Source of the DNA: an uncultured Clostridia bacterium
GTDB lineage: Bacteria > Bacillota > Clostridia > Oscillospirales > Ruminococcaceae
Length of the DNA: 64,000 bases
Direction of reading: 5' to 3'
Assembly: GCA_947627985.1 (NCBI GenBank)
Contig: CANQYD010000004.1
Location: 1-64,000 of the forward strand
Part shown: positions 9,425 through 18,064 of the stretch, one piece after another
Position numbering within the stretch: position 1 is the first letter of the stretch
How the letters are laid out: every line of letters begins with the position of its first letter
Position numbers and translations under genes: made by a program
The notes under the pieces: generated by a model
What the model saw: only the letters and a program-made list of their open reading frames with translations
Databases searched by the model: none
Told to the model about the DNA's origin: nothing

Positions 9425-10582
9425 ATGAAAAACCCAAACGCTGCAAAGTGGGTGACGGCGTGGGGAACGGCGACCCTCGTCGCGGGGGAGGAGCAGATAC
9501 CCAAAAATCCGCCTCTTTCGGGCTGCACCCTTCGCCAGCAGATACGACCGTCGATATCTGGAAGCACGCTTCGGCTCACCCTCTCAAATCAGTTCGGCAG
9601 GGAGCCGCTTGAGATTGAAAAGATGATCATCGCCCGCCATATCGACCCAAACAGTTCAGCCATCGATCTCTCTACGATTACCCCCGTCACCGTCTCGGGC
9701 AGAACCTCTTTCACGCTTCAGCCCGGCGAGATTATCATGACCGACCCCGCCGACTTTGATTTTTCGGCATTTTCGGATATATCGGTCTCCCTGAAACTCG
9801 GCGCGGTGCCTGAAATCCTGACATGCCACACAGCCTCGCGGTGCACCGCTTGGATTTTGCCGGGAGATCATCTGTGCGACCCCGAGCTTTCGGAATGTGA
9901 GGAGATGACGAGCTGGTACTTTATCGCGGGTCTCGACACCCTTTGCGGCGATGATTTCGGCGCGATCGTCTGCTTCGGCGATTCCCTTACCGACGGCGCC
10001 AGCGTCACGACAAACGCCTTTAAAAGGTATACCGACGAGCTCGCCCGGCTTGTGCATGCCGATCCCGAGATGAACCGCCTCTCCGTCGTCAACCGGGGTA
10101 TCGGCGCCACCGCGCTCTATTTTTACGGCGAAGACTGCGGCAAAAAGCGCTTTGAGCGGGACGTCTTAAACACCGCGGGGGTAAAATATCTCGTGATGCT
10201 CTACGGCGTCAACGACATCGGCGCTTCAAAGGACGACATCTCGCAGGCGCTGATATCGGAATATAAATCGGTCATCTTAACGTCCCATGCCGCCGGGATA
10301 AAGGTCTACGGCTGCACCGTCACGCCGTTTAAGGGCAACGCCTACTATTCGGAGCTGCATGAAAAAATCCGCAAGACCGTCAACCGATTTATCCTTTCCG
10401 AGGATTCGGGATTTGACGGGGTGATCGATCTTGCCGCGGCTGTCGCGTCGCAAGACGATCCCGAGAAGATGGATAGGCGCTACGTCTCGGTCTGGAACGA
10501 TTATCTGCACTTCAACGACGGCGGATATACATTCATCGGGCAAACGGTATATAAAAAGCTTAAGGAATTTAATGTAAAATAA
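9425..10582 (+). CDS. SGNH/GDSL-family hydrolase, cytoplasmic form
   Basis: A 385-residue esterase of the SGNH class. The nucleophile block is FGDSLTDG (Ser187), the oxyanion block YGVNDIG, and the catalytic Asp/His pair DYLH near the end. About 180 residues before the GDSL block form a beta-rich domain starting KWVTAWGTA, seen in secreted GDSL esterases acting on plant polysaccharide esters. No signal peptide is present, unlike the next gene, a paralogue with the same layout 12 bp downstream. A deacetylase role on plant glycans fits the neighbouring arabinofuranosidase, but the true substrate is unknown. Confidence 0.82.
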   Translation: MKNPNAAKWVTAWGTATLVAGEEQIPKNPPLSGCTLRQQIRPSISGSTLRLTLSNQFGREPLEIEKMIIARHIDPNSSAIDLSTITPVTVSGRTSFTLQPGEIIMTDPADFDFSAFSDISVSLKLGAVPEILTCHTASRCTAWILPGDHLCDPELSECEEMTSWYFIAGLDTLCGDDFGAIVCFGDSLTDGASVTTNAFKRYTDELARLVHADPEMNRLSVVNRGIGATALYFYGEDCGKKRFERDVLNTAGVKYLVMLYGVNDIGASKDDISQALISEYKSVILTSHAAGIKVYGCTVTPFKGNAYYSELHEKIRKTVNRFILSEDSGFDGVIDLAAAVASQDDPEKMDRRYVSVWNDYLHFNDGGYTFIGQTVYKKLKEFNVK

Positions 10583-10594
10583 CGGAGGTAAAAA

Positions 10595-11827
10595 ATGAAA
10601 AAACGTCTTTTTGCGATTATTTTCGCGATCATTTTCTGCATATCCCTCGCTTCCTGCGGTTCCGGGGTCAAGGATATCCCCGAGGAGGACGGCTGGGTAG
10701 CCGCATGGGCTTCGGCGCAGCTCACCGCCGGGACCAACGAATTCCCGATCAACCCGCCTCTTAAGGAAAACACCTGCCGCCAGCAGATCAGGGTCAACCT
10801 CGGCGGCGACAAGATCAGGCTCACCCTCTCAAACGAATACGGCGAACTCCCGGCGATGTTTGAGTCCGTACATATCGCTCACCTCGTCGAGGCGGGCAAA
10901 AACGCCATCGACCCCGCAACAGACACTGTCCTTACATTCGGCGGAGCGGAGTCGTTTCAGATTGAGCCGGGCATGAAGATGACTTCCGATGAGATCGACT
11001 TCCCCTTTGAGGCTTTGGACGATCTTGCGATCACCGTAAAATTCGGAAAATACGCGGGAAGCACCCTCACGAGCCACACCGGCGCCCGCTGCACTACTTG
11101 GATATCCACCGGCGATCATGTCGCCGACGAGAGCTTTTCGGCTGAGGAGACTATGACGAGCTGGTACTTCATCTCGGAGCTCGACACTTGGGCTGAGGCG
11201 GGTACGAAGGCGGTCGTTTTGCTCGGAGACTCCATCACCGACGGCTACGGCTCAAATACCGACAAATTCGAGCGCTGGAGCGACGAGATGAACCGCCTGT
11301 TTGCCGCCGACCCCGACTATAATAACATCTCCGTCATCAACGAAGGAATCGGCGGAAACTCCATCTTCGGCGGTCTCGGCGACGGCGCCAAGTACCGCTT
11401 CGAGCGCGATGTCTTGCAGATAAGCGGCGCAAGATACGCGGTCATTCTGATAGGCATCAACGATATCGGATACGCCGGCGAGGACATCTCGCAGTCGATG
11501 ATAGATGAGTATAAGTCAATGATCGATCAGTGCCACGAAAACGGGATCAGGGTCTATGCGGGAACCATCACCCCTGTCGGCGGCAACGACTACTATTCCG
11601 AACTTCACGATCAGATAAGAAATACCGTCAACGACTGGATACGCTCAAAAGGCGCCAAATTTGACGGAGTGATCGACTTCGACGAGGCTATCAGGAGCGC
11701 CGACGATCCGTCAAAAATGGACGCTCAGTATTCTCTTGACAATCTGCACCCCAACCCGAACGGCTATAAGATGATGGGCGAACTGGCATATAATAAGCTC
11801 AAAGAATTCTGGGCTGATGACAAGTGA
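10595..11827 (+). CDS. SGNH/GDSL-family hydrolase, lipoprotein
   Basis: A 410-residue paralogue of the preceding gene with an added lipoprotein signal: a hydrophobic stretch after MKKRL ends in the lipobox LASC, so the mature enzyme should be anchored outside the membrane. It repeats the family blocks: LGDSITDG (nucleophile Ser), IGINDIG, and DNLHPN with the catalytic Asp/His pair. Together the two genes look like an extracellular and an intracellular esterase made from one operon, so an ester could be removed on both sides of the membrane. The ribosome site is ACGGAGGT. Confidence 0.84.
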   Translation: MKKRLFAIIFAIIFCISLASCGSGVKDIPEEDGWVAAWASAQLTAGTNEFPINPPLKENTCRQQIRVNLGGDKIRLTLSNEYGELPAMFESVHIAHLVEAGKNAIDPATDTVLTFGGAESFQIEPGMKMTSDEIDFPFEALDDLAITVKFGKYAGSTLTSHTGARCTTWISTGDHVADESFSAEETMTSWYFISELDTWAEAGTKAVVLLGDSITDGYGSNTDKFERWSDEMNRLFAADPDYNNISVINEGIGGNSIFGGLGDGAKYRFERDVLQISGARYAVILIGINDIGYAGEDISQSMIDEYKSMIDQCHENGIRVYAGTITPVGGNDYYSELHDQIRNTVNDWIRSKGAKFDGVIDFDEAIRSADDPSKMDAQYSLDNLHPNPNGYKMMGELAYNKLKEFWADDK

Positions 11828-11853
11828 TCGCAGGATATATCAAAAATGAAAAG

Positions 11854-11870
11854 TTTGTGAAATACACAAA
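11854..11870 (+). promoter_or_regulatory. Palindrome upstream of abfA -35 box
   Basis: TTTGTG (11854-11859) and CACAAA (11865-11870) form an inverted repeat with a 5-nt centre, ending 6 bp before the -35 box. It may be an activator or repressor site. A related TTTGTG/CACAAA palindrome lies in the pilB leader. Confidence 0.35.
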
Positions 11871-11876
11871 TTTCGG

Positions 11877-11905
11877 TTGACTTATTAACTATAAACGTGT
11901 ATCAT
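11877..11905 (+). promoter_or_regulatory. Promoter of abfA
   Basis: TTGACT (11877-11882) and TATCAT (11900-11905) with a 17-bp spacer, 29 bp before the start codon. Confidence 0.75.
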
Positions 11906-11934
11906 TAGGGTAATAAAGACCGAGGAGGAATAGT

Positions 11935-13407
11935 ATGAGCACACTTAAAATGACAATCGACCAGAACAACAAAATATCAAAGATCAACAAGGAAATCTAC
12001 GGGCACTTTGCGGAGCACCTCGGCAGATGCATCTACGGCGGAATCTACGTCGGCAAGGGCTCGAAAATCCCGAACATCAACGGCTACAGAAAGGACGTAG
12101 TCGAGGCTCTTAAGGAGCTGAAAATACCCGTCCTTCGCTGGCCCGGCGGCTGCTTTGCCGATACATATCACTGGCGCGACGGCATAGGTCCCCTTGAAAA
12201 CCGCAAGAAGATAGTCAATATCCACTGGGGCGGCGTCACCGAGGACAACTCCTTCGGCACTCATGAATTTTTGGATTTCTGCGAGCTCATCGGCTGCGAG
12301 GCGTATGTTGCGCTTAACGTCGGCTCCGGAACCGTTCAGGAAGCAGCCGAGTGGATGGAGTATATGACCGGCGCAAACGAGAGCCCGATGACCGAGCTCA
12401 GAAAGAAAAACGGTCGCGAGAAGCCGTGGAAGGTCAAATATGTCGGAATCGGCAACGAAAACTGGGGCTGCGGCGGCGAGATGAATGTCGATTACTATTC
12501 GAGCCTTTATAAGCAGTATCACTGCTTCGCAAGGGGCGCCGAGCAGCAGATCGCCTGCGGACCCAACGGCAACGACGTCAACTGGACCGAGGGAATGATG
12601 AAAAACGTCGGACCTTGGCAGATGCAGGGGCTGTCTTTGCATAACTACACCGTCCCGACAAACGTCTGGAATCACAAGGGCGATTCGGTGAAGTTTGATG
12701 AGGAAGAATATTACAACACCCTCCAGCACACCTGGTTCATGGAGCGAATCCTCAAGGATCAGGAAGGGATCATGCAGCGCTATGACAACGATAAGAAGAT
12801 CGGTCTTGTCGTAGATGAATGGGGTATCTGGACCGACGTCATCGAGGGCACCAACCCCGGCTTCCTCTATCAGCAGAACACCATGAGAGACGCGGTTTTA
12901 GCGTCAATAAATCTCAATCTCTTTAACGAACATTCGGCGCGCGTCAAGATGGCGAACATCGCGCAGATGGTGAACGTCCTGCAAGCCGTCATTCTCACCG
13001 AGGGCGAGAAGATGGTCAAAACCCCGACATATCACGTCTTTGACATGTATAAGGAGCACATGGACGCGACGCTCGTCTATTCAAACTGCGACAACGTCGA
13101 GCTTGAAGCCAAGGACGGCAAATTCCCGGCGGTATCGCAGTCGGTCTCGGTCGACAGCGAGGGAAAGATGCATATCACGGTCTCCAACGCCTCTTTAAGC
13201 GAAGATTTTGATATCGACTGCGCGATCCCGAGAGCCGGGTACAAGACCGTTAAGGCGAAGATTTTAAGCGGCAAGTACGACGCCCTGAACGATTTCGATA
13301 ACCCCGACAACGTAGCGCCCAAGGCATACGACGGCGTTAAACTTGACGGTGAGAAGCTTGAGATCAAGCTTCCGGAGTGCTCCGTCATCGCGATCGAGCT
13401 TTGCTGA
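11935..13407 (+). CDS. abfA: Alpha-L-arabinofuranosidase, GH51
   Basis: A 490-residue GH51 retaining arabinofuranosidase that removes terminal alpha-L-arabinofuranose from arabinan and arabinoxylan oligosaccharides. The acid/base glutamate lies in GIGNENWGCGG and the nucleophile glutamate in VVDEWGIW. The N-terminal EIYGHFAEHLGRCIYGG and RWPGGCFADTYHWRDG are diagnostic of the family; a C-terminal beta-sandwich follows. There is no signal peptide, so it acts inside the cell on imported oligosaccharides. GAGGAGG precedes the ATG, and the gene has its own promoter. The GH127 gene at 24.4 kb would handle beta-linked arabinofuranose. Confidence 0.95.
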   Translation: MSTLKMTIDQNNKISKINKEIYGHFAEHLGRCIYGGIYVGKGSKIPNINGYRKDVVEALKELKIPVLRWPGGCFADTYHWRDGIGPLENRKKIVNIHWGGVTEDNSFGTHEFLDFCELIGCEAYVALNVGSGTVQEAAEWMEYMTGANESPMTELRKKNGREKPWKVKYVGIGNENWGCGGEMNVDYYSSLYKQYHCFARGAEQQIACGPNGNDVNWTEGMMKNVGPWQMQGLSLHNYTVPTNVWNHKGDSVKFDEEEYYNTLQHTWFMERILKDQEGIMQRYDNDKKIGLVVDEWGIWTDVIEGTNPGFLYQQNTMRDAVLASINLNLFNEHSARVKMANIAQMVNVLQAVILTEGEKMVKTPTYHVFDMYKEHMDATLVYSNCDNVELEAKDGKFPAVSQSVSVDSEGKMHITVSNASLSEDFDIDCAIPRAGYKTVKAKILSGKYDALNDFDNPDNVAPKAYDGVKLDGEKLEIKLPECSVIAIELC

Positions 13408-13658
13408 CGAGACCGTTTTGCCGCAGATGTCTTCTACTTGATGTCGATCCCGAAGGGCTTTATAAGAAGGTGGGGGAGCTCATCGAGAGCCTGCCGGAAG
13501 ATGTGAAATGCCCGGAGGAGGAGTACCGCAGGAGGCTGGAGGTATGCAAGAGCTGCGACAGCCTTGAAAACGGCATGTGCCGGGAATGCGGGTGCTTTGT
13601 CGAACTCAGAGCCGCGGCGAGGAAAAATTATTGCCCGAGCGTGGAGCACCGATGGTAG
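13401..13658 (+). CDS. Small cysteine-rich protein, DUF6171 type
   Basis: A short protein of 85 residues (93 if ATG 13377 is used) with cysteines arranged as CRRC near the start, then CKSC, CREC and CGC, and a final C before the end; 'DPEGLYKKV' and 'CGCFVELRAAA' are the conserved blocks of DUF6171-like proteins. The cysteine pairs suggest a small zinc-binding fold. The start overlaps the abfA stop (TTG at 13401 inside it), so it is translationally coupled to abfA. The function of the family is unknown, and in my view the link to arabinose use is only positional. Confidence 0.65.
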   Translation: MLTRPFCRRCLLLDVDPEGLYKKVGELIESLPEDVKCPEEEYRRRLEVCKSCDSLENGMCRECGCFVELRAAARKNYCPSVEHRW

Positions 13659-14630
13659 AAGTCAGATTTCAGATGGGCAGATATGTCAGATGTCAGATTT
13701 TGCACACTACCTGCTAAAAGACAAGTCAAGTTTAGGATCAAGCCCTTTTTAAAGGGCTTGCAGGGGTCTCGGGGACAGAGTCCCCGAGTCGCGCTCCGCA
13801 GAGCGCGAAATCCCTTACCGCAAGATTATGACCGACAGGGCATAATCTTGCGGCTTATTGCCTTCAAAGAGGGCGACGAAGTCGCCCGAAGCCGGAGGGG
13901 CGTGGGGAACCCCGCAGGGGTGCCCCGCATTCGGAGGGGGTTATGGGGGAACCCTCGCCGGGGGTTCCCCCAACAAAAAACCGGCGACGAAGTCGCCTGA
14001 GAGCCGAGCGAAGCGAGGCTCAAATACCCCCTCTCCCGAGGGAGAGGGGGTATGACTTGCGCAAAAACTTGCTCATCGCACTTCGCAATCAAAAACGAAA
14101 GATTGCTCGTGCTCTTGGACAAACCCGACGTCTGCGGGACCCCCGCAGGGGGTGCCCCACAGCCGGAAAGGGGCAAGCAGAAGCCGGTTTTGCAGCCAAT
14201 CGCACTTCGCAATCGTAAACGATTGATTGCTCGTGCTCTTGGACAAACCCGACGTCTGCGGGAAAACCCGGCAGGGGTTGTCCCCGCCATAGTAGCGATG
14301 TCGGAAGGAAATAAACAGCGGCTTAAATATAAAATAGTAGTCCCCGCCCTCTCCTACCCATTGTTAAAAGGTATTCGTTCATTTTCCCGCCGGAAAATGA
14401 ACTCATGCTATTTAAAATAGACCCCCTCCCCCGGAATACCTTGTGCAAAGCTATAAGCGGAGCGGAGCCCCCTCCCCCCTAAAAGGGGGAGGGGGCTGAG
14501 GAGGAAAATTTTTAGTAGAGGGGTTTAAGGGGAGAACCCTTTTTATACCCACTACAGTAGCAGCATTTGCAACAATTTAATCCAAGCTTTTAATGCATCA
14601 CTTTAATGCGATACATTGTCAAACTATCTC
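13656..14630. repeat. Intergenic repeat cluster with long multi-hairpin element, copy 1
   Basis: No gene is supported. A GTCAGATTTCAGAT-type tract (13656-13701) starts at the stop codon. From 13724 to about 14285 lies a long chain of hairpins: AAGCCCTTT/AAAGGGCTT, CTCGGGGAC/GTCCCCGAG, CGCGCTC/GAGCGCG, CCGCAAGATTATG (13818-13830)/CATAATCTTGCGG (13841-13853), GGGGGAACCC/GGGTTCCCCC, GGCGAC/GTCGCC and more. Related copies are at 17.64-18.03 and 39.69-40.11 kb. Positions 14341-14510 carry the GGTATTC-type hairpin block with its GC-rich partner hairpin. Short reading frames inside are by-products of the repeats. Confidence 0.8.
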
Positions 14631-15131
14631 CTATCTCACAATACACCCATAATCCAGCCCGTCGTAGAATTTATTTTTGGGGTCGTACTGATCGAAAAAT
14701 CGGCAATAGATGACGTTCGCGACCCGGCAGAAGAGGCGAACCGTCTCCTTGAGCCCCGGAAAATCCTGCCCGTCCGGGATCTCGATTTTCGGAAATCTTA
14801 TTCTAAGCTCCTCTTTATCAACATAGTACCAGAGCATCTGTGCGGCGTCCATCTGACGGTGCCCGAGGCGATCAAGAGCCTCTTCCGAGACCTCTCCGCC
14901 GAGGCTGTCGAGGGCGATCTGCATGATAATCTCGCCGCCGTAAGGGAGATTTTGGCACCTGAACACATTCAGCGCGCCGAAAACCGCGAGCGATTCCTGA
15001 TTGATCCTTCCCATCGGCTCGATCATTCTTCCGCGGATCGAAAAGCCGAAGTCTGCCTTGCGGCTCTCAAATTTCAGGGACTTTTTGCCGCTGTCGAGGG
15101 TGAACATTTTATCGGGATTCTTTTTGGGCAT
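14631..15131 (-). CDS. Hypothetical protein, unknown family
   Basis: A 166-residue soluble protein that I do not recognise. It has no signal peptide or membrane segment, begins MPKKNPDKMFTLDSGKK, and has a mixed alpha/beta composition with several Met and aromatic residues. Reality is supported by a strong ribosome site (AAAGGAG, 7 nt before the ATG) and normal composition. A longer open frame on the other strand (14616-15386) runs on into a repeat element and lacks a good start, so it was rejected. The gene is flanked on both sides by repeat clusters. Confidence 0.6.
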   Translation of the reverse strand: MPKKNPDKMFTLDSGKKSLKFESRKADFGFSIRGRMIEPMGRINQESLAVFGALNVFRCQNLPYGGEIIMQIALDSLGGEVSEEALDRLGHRQMDAAQMLWYYVDKEELRIRFPKIEIPDGQDFPGLKETVRLFCRVANVIYCRFFDQYDPKNKFYDGLDYGCIVR

Positions 15132-15506
15132 GGTGGGGCTCCTTTCATGTGGGGGATTTTACTTAGGTGCGTTGGAATGCGGAGAGAGGGGAGGAGGGCG
15201 GGGTGGAGGGCGAAGCCCGTGCGACGAAGTCGCACCGCCGACGCTTCGCGTCGGCGCGCTGCCTGCGGCAGCGGGGCTTCGCCCGGTGCGCCCGCTGGTC
15301 GCACAGATAACAGAGGTCAGAAGTCAGAGGTCAGAATTTTATCTTTTACCCTTCTGCGTCTATTAAGGGTCGGGAGGGGCACATAGCCTTGCACCCGTCC
15401 TTCCGTTCTTCCCAAGGCTAGGCAGAGGCAGAAACCTTTGGCACCGGGCTTTCCTCTTCCACCGAGGCTCGGTAGGAGCAGAGGGCATGGGCGAAGCCCG
15501 CCCATC
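15132..15506. repeat. Intergenic repeat cluster
   Basis: No gene is seen. Positions 15205-15290 hold a multi-hairpin element (GGGCGAAGCCC, then GTGCGAC, CCGACGC and GCTGCC stems, then GGGCTTCGCCC) almost identical to 1991-2075. An AGGTCAGAAGTCAGAGG tract follows at 15304-15337. The remainder is C/T- and G-rich with a short GGGCGAAGCCCGCCC palindrome near 15490. Confidence 0.7.
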
Positions 15507-16325
15507 TCACCCAAACCTCTCCATAAATACCTCCTGCCACATCAGCGCGTCGGCGTTGCGGTTGATCTCCTCCGGCGTCCACTCCCACCACTTCGTCCGC
15601 AAAAGCGTGCGGATCATCTCGGGCGGGTAGCGGTACTTGATGACGTTTGCCGGAACCCCTACCACGACCGAATAAGGCGGCACGTCCTTCGTCACGACCG
15701 CGCCCGCGCCTATCACCGCGCCGTCGCCGATCGAGACCACCTTCGAGCAGTTGATGAAGGTGTGCGCGCCTATCCAGACGTCGTTTCCGATCGTGATCTT
15801 CGGCTTTCCGTGGGCATATGGGTGCTTCGGATCGAGTGCGCAGAGCTTCTCGAATTTTCTGCGGTTGTCGTCGGTGAAGAAATCGTCCAGCTCATCGGTC
15901 ACGAACATCATGTTCGAGTGATGATCGCAGTGAATGACAGCCGTCGAGTTTATCGACGTGTATCTCCCGATCGATTCGATATACCCGTTTCGGCAAGCCT
16001 CGATGACGCCGTCGCCGAAGTACGTCTGCCTGCCGACTTTGGTGCCGTATAGTTCCCAGTCGAAGGGAAGCTCTTTGCCGACGTCGCCGTAGCAGATGAA
16101 GTCGTAGACGCTCTTAAAGCCCTTGTCGGCGTTTTCGATGAGAAAGTCTGTGAGATCGTCCTCCGTCACCGCAACGACATAGTGCTTTTTCGGGTCCACG
16201 TTTTCGGTGAATGCCATGCCGAACGGCTCAAGCTGCCTCTTTAGGAGCCTCGACGGTTCACCCCAGACGACGACTTCCCTGCCGTTTAAGCACTGTTCAA
16301 AAATCTGCCTCAGCCTTGTTGTCAT
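15507..16325 (-). CDS. CatB-related O-acetyltransferase, hexapeptide repeat
   Basis: A 272-residue acyltransferase. The N-terminal ~85 residues form an unusual extra domain ([16 protein letters not shown] onward) with a possible nucleotide- or sugar-binding fold. The rest is a left-handed beta-helix of hexapeptide turns: [13 protein letters not shown], then [15 protein letters not shown] and [17 protein letters not shown], ending in [17 protein letters not shown], the standard close of xenobiotic/CatB-type acetyltransferases. The active-site histidine is likely within CDHHSN or DPKHPYAHG. It would move an acetyl group from acetyl-CoA to a sugar or small molecule; the acceptor is unknown. GGAGG lies 6 nt before the ATG. 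Confidence 0.8.
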   Translation of the reverse strand: MTTRLRQIFEQCLNGREVVVWGEPSRLLKRQLEPFGMAFTENVDPKKHYVVAVTEDDLTDFLIENADKGFKSVYDFICYGDVGKELPFDWELYGTKVGRQTYFGDGVIEACRNGYIESIGRYTSINSTAVIHCDHHSNMMFVTDELDDFFTDDNRRKFEKLCALDPKHPYAHGKPKITIGNDVWIGAHTFINCSKVVSIGDGAVIGAGAVVTKDVPPYSVVVGVPANVIKYRYPPEMIRTLLRTKWWEWTPEEINRNADALMWQEVFMERFG

Positions 16326-16385
16326 AATTTTCCTCCATGATTTTCATCATTTTTGTATATTTTTAGCTTGCGGATAAATCGGAAT

Positions 16386-16708
16386 TTACCAGCGCGTCAT
16401 ATTCTTTTCAAACTTTTCGGTATATGCCTGTTTCAGCTCGTCGGCAGATATATCATAACACAACATAACGTCATTGTAATACATGAGAACGTCAGCCATT
16501 TCTTCAACAAGGTCTTTCCTTAAAGCATCGTCCTTGCAAGCCGAGTCTCCGTGTTTTTTGACAATATCGATCACTTCGCCGATTTCGCCTATCATCCAAA
16601 GCAGCTTGTGTTTTCCGGTTCCACAAGAAATTTTTTCCCATTTATCCTTGTATTTGTCCTGAAGCTTTTTTGCATATCTAACATTTCATTGATGCTGAAA
16701 TCGGACAT
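16386..16708 (-). pseudogene. MazG-like nucleotide pyrophosphohydrolase, frameshifted
   Basis: Two reading frames together give one MazG-like protein of about 107 residues. The first starts at 16708 (MSDFSINEMLDMQK) behind GAAAGGAAG; the rest, beginning KLQDKYKDKWEK and continuing GEIGEVIDIVKKHG and EEMADVLMYYNDVM, is read in another frame. The EIGE and EEMADV boxes are the metal-binding motifs of the family. The break falls in a run of six T (16666-16671 on the plus strand); one more base would restore the frame. It may be a true pseudogene, a slippage site or a sequencing error. Family members hydrolyse (d)NTPs. Confidence 0.75.
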
Positions 16709-16760
16709 AAATATCTTCCTTTCAAATCATGACCATCCTAAAACAATCCGCCAAACCCCG

Positions 16761-17432
16761 TCATCTGTACCTCAGAATCCTGTGAATATTCTTCTCGGGC
16801 ACATTCGGGAAAAGTTTTTTGAGATGCTCAAAAATGATCATATACGAATCCTCGGGGTCGCGCGCATATGCCGATCTCGAAAGCTCCTCGCCGAACATAT
16901 TCTCAAAAGTCGAATATCTCGCGACGCCCCAGCCGTAGCGCTGACCGTGTTTGTCGATCATGTACTCAAAATCCGACACGCAGACATAGCCCTGCATCTG
17001 GAGCCGGGTGATGACGCCGTCGAAGCCCTTTTCGCCGCCGGATTTGGTGAAGCCGCATAATCCCTTCAATTTTTTGGATAATATGCTGCCGTAGCGGGAG
17101 ACGGTGTCGTAGATGTTCATGTCCTTGTAACCAGCCATGCCGCATTCATATCGTGAATCAAAATCATAGCCGTCCCGCCGGTAGTTTAAAAAATCGGGGA
17201 GGAAGTCGACCGAAATATACCCGGCTTTACCTGCAAAAAATTTTCCGTACGCACAGCCGCCCGCACGGATCACCGGACCCTTCCACTCCCAAGGACCGTC
17301 GTCCGAGCCGAACCAGAGCGAGGGGAGGCACATTTCCTCGATCGAGAAGCCGGGTATTAAGTTGCGAAAGAAAGGGAGAAAACCGAGCCGCGAGACCTCC
17401 CGCGACACGTCCCCCGCCGACGCGATTGCCAT
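16761..17432 (-). CDS. AlkZ-related protein
   Basis: A 223-residue protein with blocks FGSDDGPWEWKGPV, CAYGKFFAGKAGYIS and DFLPDFLNYRRDGYDFD that I associate with the AlkZ-related group, distant relatives of the winged-helix DNA glycosylases AlkZ/YcaQ. It is much shorter than AlkZ (about 370-400 residues) and I cannot point to the QxQ catalytic motif, so DNA-repair activity is not shown. The ATG at 17432 is preferred to one 51 bp upstream because AAGGAG lies 9 nt before it. The gene is next to the broken MazG-like gene on the same strand. Confidence 0.5.
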   Translation of the reverse strand: MAIASAGDVSREVSRLGFLPFFRNLIPGFSIEEMCLPSLWFGSDDGPWEWKGPVIRAGGCAYGKFFAGKAGYISVDFLPDFLNYRRDGYDFDSRYECGMAGYKDMNIYDTVSRYGSILSKKLKGLCGFTKSGGEKGFDGVITRLQMQGYVCVSDFEYMIDKHGQRYGWGVARYSTFENMFGEELSRSAYARDPEDSYMIIFEHLKKLFPNVPEKNIHRILRYR

Positions 17433-18064
17433 GTGGATCATCTCCTTCAGGGATATTATACACTGTTTGCGGGGGAAAAGCAAGCACTTTTAGAAGGCAG
17501 AATTGAGAGATCAGAGGACAGAGGCGGATAACGGACCTTCTGCGGGTTAGAGGGGTTTTAGGCTTTAGAGGATAGATGGTTAGAAGTTAGATGTCAGAAT
17601 CCGGACAAAGGTGGGGGAGAGAAAGGGCAAAAAGTTCGCCAGCCTTTCAAGGCTGCGGGATCCAAGGGCGGAGCCCTTGGTCGCGCTCCTCAGGGCGCGA
17701 AATCTCCAAGCAATAGGACGGTGTAATCCGTCCTATTGCTTTTTAACCGTAAATTAGCGCAGGAGGGGGAAATGAAAACAGTCCTGTGGACTGTTTTCAT
17801 CGGGGGAACCCTCGCCGGGGGTTCCCCCAACAAAAAACCGGCGACGAAGTCGCCCGGAGCCGAGCGAAGCGAGGCGCAAAAAGCCCCTCCCCACCGGGGA
17901 GGGGCTGGGGAGGGGGAAGCACGGAAAGGGGCAAGCAGAAGCCGGTTTTGTTGCCAATCGCACTTTGCAACCAAAAGCGCAGGATTGCTCGTGCTCTTGG
18001 ACAAAACCCCGCATTTGCTAAGCAGAGAGGAAAGCTAAGTCACCCTTAACGCCATCCTCACCAC
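17433..18064. repeat. Intergenic repeat cluster with long multi-hairpin element, copy 2
   Basis: No gene is seen beyond the start region of the AlkZ-related gene. A degenerate TTAGAGG/TCAGAGGACAGAGG tract covers 17490-17600. From about 17640 to 18025 runs the second long hairpin chain: CAAGGGC/GCCCTTG, CGCGCTC with CAGGGCGCG, AGCAATAGGACGG (17709-17721)/CCGTCCTATTGCT (17728-17740) with a T-run after it, GATGAAAACAGTCC/GGACTGTTTTCATC, GGGGGAACCC/GGGTTCCCCC, GGCGAC/GTCGCC and CCCCTCCCC/GGGGAGGGG. The arms differ from copy 1 yet still pair. Confidence 0.8.

Noticed and set aside
13683-14420. Several short frames in the repeat cluster (also at 17736-18049, 39675-40226 and 58064-58652)
   Set aside because: The same frames recur with each repeat copy and end wherever hairpins change; they have no ribosome sites.
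14616-15386. 256-codon open frame on the plus strand
   Set aside because: It overlaps the minus-strand gene with a good ribosome site, runs on into a multi-hairpin repeat and lacks its own start signal.
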